Of a stretch of 11,139 nt of DNA, positions 1-7,569 are shown piece after piece. This stretch comes from Bauldia sp. Lineage in GTDB: Bacteria; Pseudomonadota; Alphaproteobacteria; Rhizobiales; Kaistiaceae. The first letter of the stretch is position 1; each line of letters opens with the position of its first letter. The DNA lies in the NCBI GenBank assembly GCA_020442095.1, contig JAGRKY010000010.1:1-11139 (forward strand). Direction: 5' to 3'. The notes under the pieces were generated by a model. It was not told where the DNA came from. It was given only the letters and a program-made list of their open reading frames with translations, and did no database searches. A program made the translations under genes and the position numbers.

Positions 1-292
1 GGCGAGCCTTCTCGCGCGACAGGACAGCCTCACCCAGCGCATTCTCGATGCGCTCGAGATAAACCTCGACCTCGTCGCCGACATGGACGCCGGGCTCACC
101 GCCGGCGACACTGAATTCCTTCAGCGGGATGCGGCCTTCGGTCTTCAGGCCGACGTCGATGACCGCGAGATCCTTCTCGATCGCGACGATCGTCCCCTTG
201 ACGACGCTCCCTTCCATGACCTCTTCGGTATTGAAGGATTCATTGAGGAGAGCGGCAAAATCTTCCTTCATTGATTGCTCAGCTACGGACAT
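1..292 (-). CDS. rpsA: 30S ribosomal protein S1, N-terminal part (runs off left edge)
   Basis: Ribosomal protein S1 binds mRNA through repeated OB-fold (S1) domains and helps the 30S subunit load and unwind messages. Only the first 97 codons are in the window, and the rest lies beyond position 1. The visible protein begins MSVAEQSMKEDFAALLNESF, the usual S1 N-terminus. The first S1 domain follows from about residue 28 (GSVVKGTIVAIEKDLAVIDV, then KTEGRIPLKEF). The ATG at 292-290 is chosen because GGAG lies 5 nt upstream. A second in-frame ATG at 271-269 is possible but has no comparable site. The gene follows cmk in the usual order, but a terminator and a 235-nt gap separate the two, so rpsA probably has its own promoter. 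Identification is by family recognition and is secure, although the gene is incomplete. Confidence 0.95.
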   Translation of the reverse strand, partial: MSVAEQSMKEDFAALLNESFNTEEVMEGSVVKGTIVAIEKDLAVIDVGLKTEGRIPLKEFSVAGGEPGVHVGDEVEVYLERIENALGEAVLSREKAR

Positions 293-306
293 TGATACTC
301 CGGATG

Positions 307-327
307 CGACGGCTGCGCGCGCCGTCG
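307..327 (-). promoter_or_regulatory. Hairpin in the rpsA leader just upstream of the ribosome binding site
   Basis: The rpsA leader contains a perfect 7-bp stem (CGACGGC / GCCGTCG, 7-nt loop) ending a few bases before the GGAG ribosome binding site at 298-301. S1 controls its own translation through leader structure in E. coli, so a hairpin here could serve a similar purpose. That role is inference, and the stem could also be incidental in GC-rich DNA. Confidence 0.35.
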
Positions 328-411
328 GTTGGTGTTGTTCGGACCGAGACGTCTGCCCTTTTCTGGCGTTGCCCCGTTCGATCGGCGAAAGAGGCCGCGG
401 CGCTCCGGGTA

Positions 412-443
412 GAAGTCTCGGCAGTTTTTGAAGTTTCGGCAGT
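412..443 (-). repeat. Tandem 14-nt direct repeat upstream of rpsA
   Basis: On the minus strand ACTGCCGAAACTTC is followed after AAAA by ACTGCCGAGACTTC. The two 14-nt copies (plus-strand 430-443 and 412-425) match at 13 of 14 positions and repeat with an 18-nt period. They lie 120-150 nt upstream of the rpsA start in a gap with no convincing gene. They could be a pair of protein sites or part of the leader RNA. No function is known to me. Confidence 0.6.
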
Positions 444-497
444 CATATAGTCATTCCGCCCATCGGCGGCATCCCTCGACGACCGTTGCGGTAGCAC

Positions 498-527
498 AAA
501 AGACGGGCCATGCCGGATGGCATCCCG

Positions 528-529
<2 letters not shown>
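498..529 (-). terminator. Intrinsic terminator of aroA-cmk
   Basis: Read on the minus strand, GACGGGATGCC pairs with GGCAT-GG-CCCGTC: 11 bp with a 2-nt bulge and an ATCC loop. TTTT follows directly at 501-498. The stem begins at the second base of the cmk TGA stop (530-528). This is a classical Rho-independent form, with a rather short U-tract, and it separates aroA-cmk from rpsA. Confidence 0.7.
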
Positions 530-2668
<2,139 letters not shown>

Positions 2669-2701
2669 AGGCCCCTTCAACGCTTCCGACGAGGCACCGA
2701 A

Positions 2702-3091
2702 GTGGCGAAACCAGAACTCGGCACCAAGCGCACCTGCCCGAACTGCGGCAACAAATATTACGACCTCAATCGCGACCCGGTCATCTGTCCGAGTTGCGGG
2801 ACGATCTTCGAGGTCGTGGCCGCCAAGGCGCGGCCGGCGACCGCCCGCGAGGAATCCGGCGACGGCGACGACGATGAGATCGAGGAGGTCGACGAGAAGG
2901 CCGAACTGGTGTCGCTCGAGACCGCCGACGAAGAGGCGGCGGATACCGGCGCGGTGGTTGTCGACGGCGACGACGATGACGACGAGATCGAGGCCGACGA
3001 CGGCGACGACACCTTCCTCGAGGACGAGGAAGAGGATGACGACAACGTCTCCGACATCATCGGCGACGTCGATGACGAGGAAGAACCATAA
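2702..3091 (+). CDS. TIGR02300 family protein (FYDLN_acid; zinc ribbon plus acidic tail)
   Basis: A 129-residue protein of the alphaproteobacterial FYDLN_acid family, whose function is unknown. The N-terminus MAKPELGTKRTCPNCG leads into a Cys4 zinc-ribbon pattern (CPNC at 12-15, CPSC at 30-33). Between them is YYDLN at 19-23, the family signature. From about residue 50 the protein is extremely acidic, dominated by runs of Asp and Glu to the end, and probably disordered. The GTG at 2702 is chosen over the upstream in-frame ATG at 2621 because GAGG lies 7 nt before it and the family N-terminus begins there. The gene is divergent from aroA and is followed 88 nt later by tRNA-Ala, a recurrent alphaproteobacterial neighbourhood. 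A nucleic-acid or basic-protein partner is only a guess. Confidence 0.92.
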   Translation: MAKPELGTKRTCPNCGNKYYDLNRDPVICPSCGTIFEVVAAKARPATAREESGDGDDDEIEEVDEKAELVSLETADEEAADTGAVVVDGDDDDDEIEADDGDDTFLEDEEEDDDNVSDIIGDVDDEEEP

Positions 3092-3097
3092 GCGGCC

Positions 3098-3126
3098 TTG
3101 ATTCGGCCGAAGCTCGGACTTAAGAG
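3098..3126 (+). promoter_or_regulatory. Weak promoter candidate for tRNA-Ala
   Basis: TTGATT (3098-3103) and TAAGAG (3121-3126) are separated by 17 nt, a degenerate -35/-10 pair between the TIGR02300 stop and the tRNA. A start near 3133 would put the hairpin at 3132-3171 in the tRNA 5' leader. The alternative is read-through from the TIGR02300 promoter. Confidence 0.25.
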
Positions 3127-3131
3127 ACTGT

Positions 3132-3171
3132 GTCCGCGGCGGAGGGGGCGACCCTGAACCCGCCGCCGGAC
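3132..3171 (+). other. GC-rich stem-loop immediately upstream of tRNA-Ala
   Basis: GTCCGCGGCGG pairs with CCGCCGCCGGAC: 11 bp with one bulged base and a 17-nt loop that can form a further GGG/CCC stem. It ends 8 nt before the tRNA 5' end. There is no U-tract, so it is not a standard terminator. It could mark the TIGR02300 mRNA 3' end or be a structured pre-tRNA leader. Confidence 0.45.
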
Positions 3172-3179
3172 TCCCGGAA

Positions 3180-3255
<76 letters not shown>

Positions 3256-3293
3256 CCTTCCCGGTCCGAAAGCTTGCTTTGTTCGAGTGATTG

Positions 3294-4181
3294 ATGCCGA
3301 ACAGCGCGATCGACCTCGCTGGAGCGTCGGCGTCGGCGAATTCCGAACCTCCATCGGCGCCTTCTTCCGTTACGGTCCGAATCTCGTCCGGTCTGGGCAA
3401 CCAGCTGTTCCAGTTCGCTGCCGGGCTTGCGCTTGCCAGGCATCGCGACTGCGGCCTGGTGCTCGACACGAGCCATTATGGTGGCTCTGCGAAGCGGCAA
3501 TACCAGTTGGACAGGTTCAATCTGCCGGGTGAGGTCGTTACGCACAGGGGGCGGGCAAAGGGGGACGTGCCCGTCTATCGGGAGCCGCACTTTTATTTCT
3601 CGAAGACGTTCTTCGATCTGGTGCCGCCTGTTCGCCTTGTCGGATATTTTCTTTCCGAGCTGTATTTCGCCCGGGTGGCCGAGGAGATTCGCCGCATCTA
3701 TACGCCACGGTTTCCGCTCTCGGCCGCGGCTGAGGGCTCTCTCCGGAGAATCGCCGCCGCGCGCCATCCGGTGTCGCTACATATCCGGCGCGGCGACTAC
3801 GCGTCGACCGCCGTCCCCCATCTCGATCCCCTTCCCGTCGACTATTATCGCCAGGCCACATCGCTTCTCGGCGAGATGATCGGGGAAGAGCCGACCTATT
3901 TCGTCTTCTCCGACGACGTCGCCGAGGCGGCGGAGATGACATCCTTTCTCCCCGACCGCATCCTGGTCGAGGGCGACGTCGAAGACCCTTGGGAGTCGCT
4001 GATCGTCATGCGTCAGTGCCGGCATCACGTGATCGCCAACAGCACCTTCAGCTGGTGGGGCGCATGGCTTTCGGAAGCCGCGGATCGGGCGGTGATCGCG
4101 CCGCGAAGGTGGCATACGGATGCCGCCGCACAATCGAAGGATACGCGCGACCTCATTCCGGACGGGTGGAGGCTCGTGTGA
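3294..4181 (+). CDS. Glycosyltransferase family 11 (alpha-1,2-fucosyltransferase-like)
   Basis: A 295-residue cytosolic enzyme predicted to transfer fucose from GDP-fucose to a galactose-type acceptor during surface polysaccharide or lipopolysaccharide synthesis. Family motifs are SGLGNQLFQ (32-40), HIRRGDY (163-169, the GDP-fucose-binding Arg motif), FVFSDD (203-208), NSTFSWWGAWL (249-259) and the terminal DLIPDGW (286-292). The GT11 fold begins near residue 27. The Ser/Ala-rich 26 residues before it are unusual, so the true start could differ. The ATG at 3294 has only a weak GAG upstream, with an in-frame TTG just before it. It starts 38 nt after tRNA-Ala with no visible promoter in between, and converges on the coiled-coil/GT2 pair. 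The family is firm, but the exact sugar and linkage are inferred. Neighbouring GDP-fucose genes are absent. Confidence 0.9.
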   Translation: MPNSAIDLAGASASANSEPPSAPSSVTVRISSGLGNQLFQFAAGLALARHRDCGLVLDTSHYGGSAKRQYQLDRFNLPGEVVTHRGRAKGDVPVYREPHFYFSKTFFDLVPPVRLVGYFLSELYFARVAEEIRRIYTPRFPLSAAAEGSLRRIAAARHPVSLHIRRGDYASTAVPHLDPLPVDYYRQATSLLGEMIGEEPTYFVFSDDVAEAAEMTSFLPDRILVEGDVEDPWESLIVMRQCRHHVIANSTFSWWGAWLSEAADRAVIAPRRWHTDAAAQSKDTRDLIPDGWRLV

Positions 4182-4303
4182 ACGAGGCGCATAGCGCCAG
4201 CTTCACGCCGGTCAGGTGACGTCTCCGCATCTTCGCCGGCGATGGCGTCAGTGGACCGTCGGACCACGCCGCAGGTCGCAGGGATCGCCCAACCGCCGAA
4301 CGT

Positions 4304-4837
4304 CTATGCGTCCGGGCGGCCGGTCCGCTTGGCCGACGGGAATCCGACCAGCAGCCACTTGAGATAGTGGAAGGGGTTGCGCAGCTTGCTCAGCTCTCGC
4401 TGGAGGCGTGCCCTGGTCCGCTGCAAGCTGGCTTTGTCGTCCTTCAGGCGCGCGTTCTGGCGCTTCAACGCTTCCATCCGACTCGCCCGCCGGCGCAACT
4501 GCCGGGTCTGGCTGGCGATGACCTGGTTCCTTTCGGCTGTCTTTGCCTCGGCGGCATGCAATTGCCTCCTGTCTTTCGCCTGCACCTCCCTCAGGTCCGA
4601 CAGCTGCTTCTCGAGGTCTTCGAGGCCCACCTGCTGGTAGCTGATGGTCTCGTTCCTGTAGTCGATCTCCCGATTCTTCTGATCGAGGAGCGACTCGATC
4701 GAATCGTCCGAGGTGAGATCGGCGATCCTGTCGCCGAACCGGGCGAATAGCTGGTCCAGTCGACGGTTCGACTCCGCCCGGAGCGTTTCCCGGGCGATCC
4801 CCGCCATGTCGCCGGACTGAGCGTTGTTCTGGGTCAC
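4304..4837 (-). CDS. Coiled-coil protein of unknown function paired with a GT2 gene
   Basis: A 177-residue protein with no enzyme motif that I recognise. From about residue 72 to 152 it is strongly heptad-patterned: Leu at 124, 131, 138, 145 and 152 fall exactly seven apart, in a region rich in Lys, Arg, Glu and Gln. The coiled coil ends abruptly at RNPFHYLKWLLVGFPSAK (153-170), an aromatic and hydrophobic segment too short for a confident membrane helix but able to bind a membrane surface. There is no signal peptide. The GTG start at 4837 overlaps the GT2 stop as GTGA, with AAAGG upstream, so the pair is probably translationally coupled. ATG 4807 is a possible later start. A scaffold or length-control partner for the glycosyltransferase is conceivable but unproven. 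Confidence 0.8.
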   Translation of the reverse strand: MTQNNAQSGDMAGIARETLRAESNRRLDQLFARFGDRIADLTSDDSIESLLDQKNREIDYRNETISYQQVGLEDLEKQLSDLREVQAKDRRQLHAAEAKTAERNQVIASQTRQLRRRASRMEALKRQNARLKDDKASLQRTRARLQRELSKLRNPFHYLKWLLVGFPSAKRTGRPDA

Positions 4838-6024
4838 GCTGCGCCTTTCAAGTTCTGGACGATATGGGCAACCGCCGATCTCGCACTATCCTCCGGTGGT
4901 GCCGCCAACAGGCATTCGAGAAGACGGGGGTCTTCCTGTTCGGCGAGTTGCCCGAACGCGGCGCGGATGCCGAACAGATCCGCCAGGAAATCCTCTCTGG
5001 CGTCTCCCCTCTCGCTGAGAACCAGGTACCGGCCAAACAACCGACGAAAAGTCAGCGCGGGAAACTCGCTCCCGGCCCACCTGGATTCGAGAATCGTGTG
5101 CGCACGGCTATGGTTGCAGCGGCTGCGAAGGCGGTTGCGCACGGACGTCCGTTTCGCATGCCGCAAGTCCGTACGGTGGAGAACATAGGAGGCATTCGTG
5201 GTGTAGTTCTTCCATCCACGCGAGAGGGCCCGGATGCAGAAATCAACGTCCTCGAACCCGTATGGATTGAACAGGTCGCAAAGATAGCCGATCTCGTCGA
5301 GCAGGCTGCGCCTGAACACCTGGCAGCCGCCGGCGACGTTCGACACTTCGAGCTTCGCCGGACCGCCCGACAGCCGGGCACGGCTCTCCGTTGCATACTT
5401 CAGCATCCCGAAGAAGTTGCCCTCGCCCGGCACATCGTCGAGCTTCTGCACCATCTCCAGGAAATCCTCCGGAGAGAGATAGGCACGTCGCCAGTCCGGC
5501 GCAGCGCCGATATGGTCAAGGTCATTCTGGCCGAGAGCGCCGCGTGTCATGTCCCTGATTGCCGCGGTATCGAGACCGGTCGTCGCGCGTGGAATCGGTC
5601 CGTCCCATCCGACCAGGGAAAAACCGGCCGAATCCAGCCTTTTCCGAAAACGGTCGAACCTGAGCAGGACGGCTCCGACCACGCCGGCATCGGGTGTTTC
5701 GCCGATGAACGCCGTCATGTTCCGCAGGTAGTCGTTGGGGACGACCGTGTCGCTGTCGACCAGAAAAACGAGATCGGACGCCACGCATTCCGGCTGGCGC
5801 AGCAGGAAATTGCGACCGCCCGCGACGCCGAGATTCTCGGGATGCTCGAAATAGCGGACTCGCGGGAGCACCGCATATTTGTCGGCGAAGGATCTGTCGC
5901 TGGCGCCGTTGTGGAGCAGGAGGAGCGTATCCCCGTCCTCGAGCTGCCCGAGCAGCGAGCCGATCGTCCAGGCGGTCGCCGGCTCTTCTTCGGTCATGAA
6001 GATGATCAGAATTGTCCTGGTCAC
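4834..6024 (-). CDS. Family 2 glycosyltransferase
   Basis: A cytosolic GT-A fold glycosyltransferase that would move a sugar from a nucleotide-sugar donor to a surface glycan. Numbering is from the GTG at 6024 (396 residues). The N-terminal beta strand TRTILIIFMT is followed by NLGVAGGRN at 64-72 and by the metal-binding DSD in FLVDSDTVVP (residues 90-92). GGCQVFRRSLLDEIG follows, then NPYGFEDVDFCIRAL (253-267), which carries the ED.D catalytic-region motif. The last 120 residues resemble no domain I can name. GTG 6024 is preferred because AAGG sits 8 nt before it. An in-frame GTG at 6033 is the alternative and lacks a spaced site. The stop overlaps the start of the coiled-coil gene by 4 nt. 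A consensus -35 lies upstream at 6132-6127. Acceptor and sugar cannot be told from sequence. Confidence 0.9.
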   Translation of the reverse strand: MTRTILIIFMTEEEPATAWTIGSLLGQLEDGDTLLLLHNGASDRSFADKYAVLPRVRYFEHPENLGVAGGRNFLLRQPECVASDLVFLVDSDTVVPNDYLRNMTAFIGETPDAGVVGAVLLRFDRFRKRLDSAGFSLVGWDGPIPRATTGLDTAAIRDMTRGALGQNDLDHIGAAPDWRRAYLSPEDFLEMVQKLDDVPGEGNFFGMLKYATESRARLSGGPAKLEVSNVAGGCQVFRRSLLDEIGYLCDLFNPYGFEDVDFCIRALSRGWKNYTTNASYVLHRTDLRHAKRTSVRNRLRSRCNHSRAHTILESRWAGSEFPALTFRRLFGRYLVLSERGDAREDFLADLFGIRAAFGQLAEQEDPRLLECLLAAPPEDSARSAVAHIVQNLKGAA

Positions 6025-6102
6025 CGAGAACACCTTCAGACGAGGGCGCGGACGCGAGACTTATCTTGCCCGGAAGACCGGCCGCGATTCAGGCGAACAT
6101 GA

Positions 6103-6132
6103 ATCAAAGAAAGCTCAAATCCATTCTGTCAA
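6103..6132 (-). promoter_or_regulatory. Predicted promoter for the GT2/coiled-coil operon
   Basis: On the minus strand a perfect -35 TTGACA (6132-6127) is followed after 18 nt by TTTGAT (6108-6103, 4 of 6 matches). The predicted start near 6096 gives a leader of about 70 nt to the GTG at 6024. Its place in an AT-rich patch supports the call. Confidence 0.5.
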
Positions 6133-6146
6133 AAGGTCTCGAGGAT

Positions 6147-6176
6147 TTCACCTGCAGATTTGGGTGTGCATACAAT
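6147..6176 (+). promoter_or_regulatory. Candidate promoter for the Gfo/Idh/MocA gene
   Basis: TTCACC (6147-6152, 4 of 6) and TACAAT (6171-6176, 5 of 6) are spaced by 18 nt. The start would be near 6183, leaving a leader of about 160 nt. It lies back to back with the minus-strand promoter at 6103-6132. Confidence 0.35.
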
Positions 6177-6342
6177 TTTTTGGTGTAGGCACGGCATTCG
6201 CTCCGCCGATGGCGAAGAGCGACGCCCGGTTTCCGCGCTTCAATCGCCCTGCCACACTTGCATTGGCCGGCGTAACCGGTTAGCGCGGCAGGTTCGCTGG
6301 CGGTGCCGGCAACGAGACACCAACCTACGGGAGGTCAACGAC

Positions 6343-7365
6343 GTGGCCAAGAGCACGACGACAAGGAAAGACCCGGTTCGCTGGGGCGTCATTTCCACGG
6401 CCGATATCGGCGTGGCCAAGGTCCTGCCCGGGATGATGAAGAGCAAGGAGATCGAGATCCGGGCCATCGCCTCGCGCACGCTCCCGACCGCGCGGCGCTG
6501 GGCGAAGAAGCTCGGCATCCCGGTGGCCTACGGCTCCTACGAGGACATGCTCAACGATCCCGAGATCGAGGCGGTCTACAATCCCCTGCCGAACCACCTG
6601 CATGTGCCGCTGACGCTGGAGGCCGCGGCCAAGGGCAAGCACGTGCTCTGCGAGAAGCCGATCGCGCTGAACGCCGACGAGGCCAAGCTGCTGACCGCCG
6701 CCGGCCGCAAGGTCCATATCGCCGAGGCCTTCATGGTCCGCCATCACCCGCAGTGGCTGAAGGCGCGCGACCTCGCCCAGAGCGGCAAGCTCGGAAACTT
6801 GCGCGCGATCCAGTCGCTGTTCTCCTACTACAACGTCGACCCGAAGAACGTGCGCAACATGGCCGATATCGGCGGCGGCGCGATCTACGATATCGGCTGC
6901 TATCCGGTGGTCGTGTCGCGCTTCGTCTTCGGTGCCGAGCCGGTCCGCTGCATGGCGGTGATCGACCGCGATCCGAAGTTCAAGACCGACCGTCTCGCCA
7001 GCGCGGTCGTCGATTTCGGCAAGGGGCGCCACCTGACCTTCACGGTCTCGACCCAGGCGACTCCCTACCAGCGCGTCCACATCCTCGGCGACAAGGGGCG
7101 GGTGGAAGTCGAGATTCCGTTCAACGCCCCCCAGGGCGGCGCCATGAAGATCTATCTCGACAACGGCAAGGAGCTCGGCGACGCCTCGGCCAAGGTGATC
7201 AAGCTCCCCAAGGCCGACCAGTACCAGCTCCAGGGCGAGCATTTCTCGCGCGTCGTTCGCGGCAAGGAGAAGCTGGTCTTTGGCGTCGCCGACGCGATCA
7301 AGCAGGCCCGCGTCCTCGACGCGATCTTCCGCTCGGCCAAGTCCGGCCACTGGGAAAAGCCCTGA
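6343..7365 (+). CDS. Gfo/Idh/MocA family NAD(P)-dependent oxidoreductase
   Basis: A 340-residue two-domain dehydrogenase, likely acting on a sugar, polyol or related compound. The N-terminal Rossmann domain starts at RWGVISTADIGVAKVLPGM (13-31), followed by VYNPLPNHLH (78-87) and CEKPIALN (103-110), whose EKP carries the family's catalytic Lys105. EAFMVRHHPQW (128-138) and GGGAIYDIGCYPV (177-189) form the substrate site, with Asp183 and Tyr187 in the D-x-G-x-H/Y position. The pattern is closest to the glucose-fructose oxidoreductase, xylose dehydrogenase and dihydrodiol dehydrogenase branch. There is no signal peptide, so it is cytosolic. The GTG at 6343 is chosen because GGGAGG lies 8 nt upstream and the protein begins sensibly there. 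The gene stands alone, with no pathway neighbours to fix the substrate. Confidence 0.93.
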   Translation: MAKSTTTRKDPVRWGVISTADIGVAKVLPGMMKSKEIEIRAIASRTLPTARRWAKKLGIPVAYGSYEDMLNDPEIEAVYNPLPNHLHVPLTLEAAAKGKHVLCEKPIALNADEAKLLTAAGRKVHIAEAFMVRHHPQWLKARDLAQSGKLGNLRAIQSLFSYYNVDPKNVRNMADIGGGAIYDIGCYPVVVSRFVFGAEPVRCMAVIDRDPKFKTDRLASAVVDFGKGRHLTFTVSTQATPYQRVHILGDKGRVEVEIPFNAPQGGAMKIYLDNGKELGDASAKVIKLPKADQYQLQGEHFSRVVRGKEKLVFGVADAIKQARVLDAIFRSAKSGHWEKP

Positions 7366-7379
7366 CGCGCCCGGCAAGC

Positions 7380-7404
7380 GAGGGGACCGGCAAGCCGGCC
7401 CCTC
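7380..7404 (+). terminator. Hairpin after the Gfo/Idh/MocA gene
   Basis: GAGGGG-A-CCGGC pairs with GCCGGCCCCTC, with one bulged A and a small loop, starting 14 nt after the stop. No U-run follows directly, so it may halt transcription weakly or mark an mRNA 3' end. A second short stem (CCCGC/GCGGG, 7459-7473) lies further on. Confidence 0.45.
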
Positions 7405-7533
7405 TCCGCCTGCCGATTCGGTTCTCTTTGTCCCCGCCATCGTCCTCCGTCGGTCCCTCCCGCTTCGCGCGGGCAGGCTGACGCTCCGCGCCGCCCGTGA
7501 CAGGGCCGCGAGGGGCGGGTGGTTTCAGACGAT

Positions 7534-7563
7534 TTGACATGTGACCATATGGTCACGTATTAG
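7534..7563 (+). promoter_or_regulatory. Promoter of the ArsR-SRPBCC gene, predicted leaderless
   Basis: A perfect -35 TTGACA (7534-7539) and TATTAG (7558-7563, 4 of 6) are 18 nt apart. Six nt after the -10 comes the ATG at 7570, the expected position of the transcription start itself. No ribosome binding site precedes either ATG 7564 or ATG 7570, consistent with a leaderless mRNA. Confidence 0.65.
7541..7556. promoter_or_regulatory. Perfect 16-bp palindrome, likely ArsR-type operator
   Basis: GTGACCATATGGTCAC is its own reverse complement over 16 bp and fills the spacer between the -35 and -10 elements. A dimeric winged-helix regulator bound here would block RNA polymerase. The adjacent ArsR-type gene is the obvious candidate binder, making this a likely autoregulatory site. 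The palindrome is observed and its ligand is inferred. Confidence 0.75.
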
Positions 7564-7569
7564 ATGCCC

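Larger units (their letters stand above)
6034..6342. other. 309-nt divergent intergenic region, AT-richer core
   Basis: No convincing gene is present between the GT2 gene (minus) and the oxidoreductase (plus). The stretch at about 6096-6185 is visibly AT-richer than its surroundings and contains one promoter candidate facing each way, listed separately. The rest up to 6342 is ordinary GC-rich leader ending in the GGGAGG ribosome binding site at 6329-6334. An open frame continues upstream of the oxidoreductase to 6160, but its residues look non-coding. Confidence 0.6.

Noticed and set aside
279..497. A 72-codon minus-strand ORF between cmk and rpsA
   Set aside because: It overlaps the rpsA start, has biased Ser/Arg/Thr composition and no ribosome binding site, and fits leader RNA better.
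3093..3109. CGGCC/GGCCG stem after the TIGR02300 stop as a terminator
   Set aside because: Only 5 bp and no U-tract; too weak to call.
4251..4267. Imperfect palindrome GTGGACCGTCGGACCAC between the convergent GT genes as a terminator
   Set aside because: It has a central mismatch, a 3-nt loop and no U-tract on either side.
4864..6102. A 412-codon plus-strand ORF opposite the GT2 gene
   Set aside because: The minus strand carries recognisable GT2 motifs (DSD, ED.D); the plus frame shows no family.
6325..7440. A 371-codon minus-strand ORF opposite the oxidoreductase
   Set aside because: Antisense to a gene with all Gfo/Idh/MocA motifs; repetitive composition of a shadow frame.
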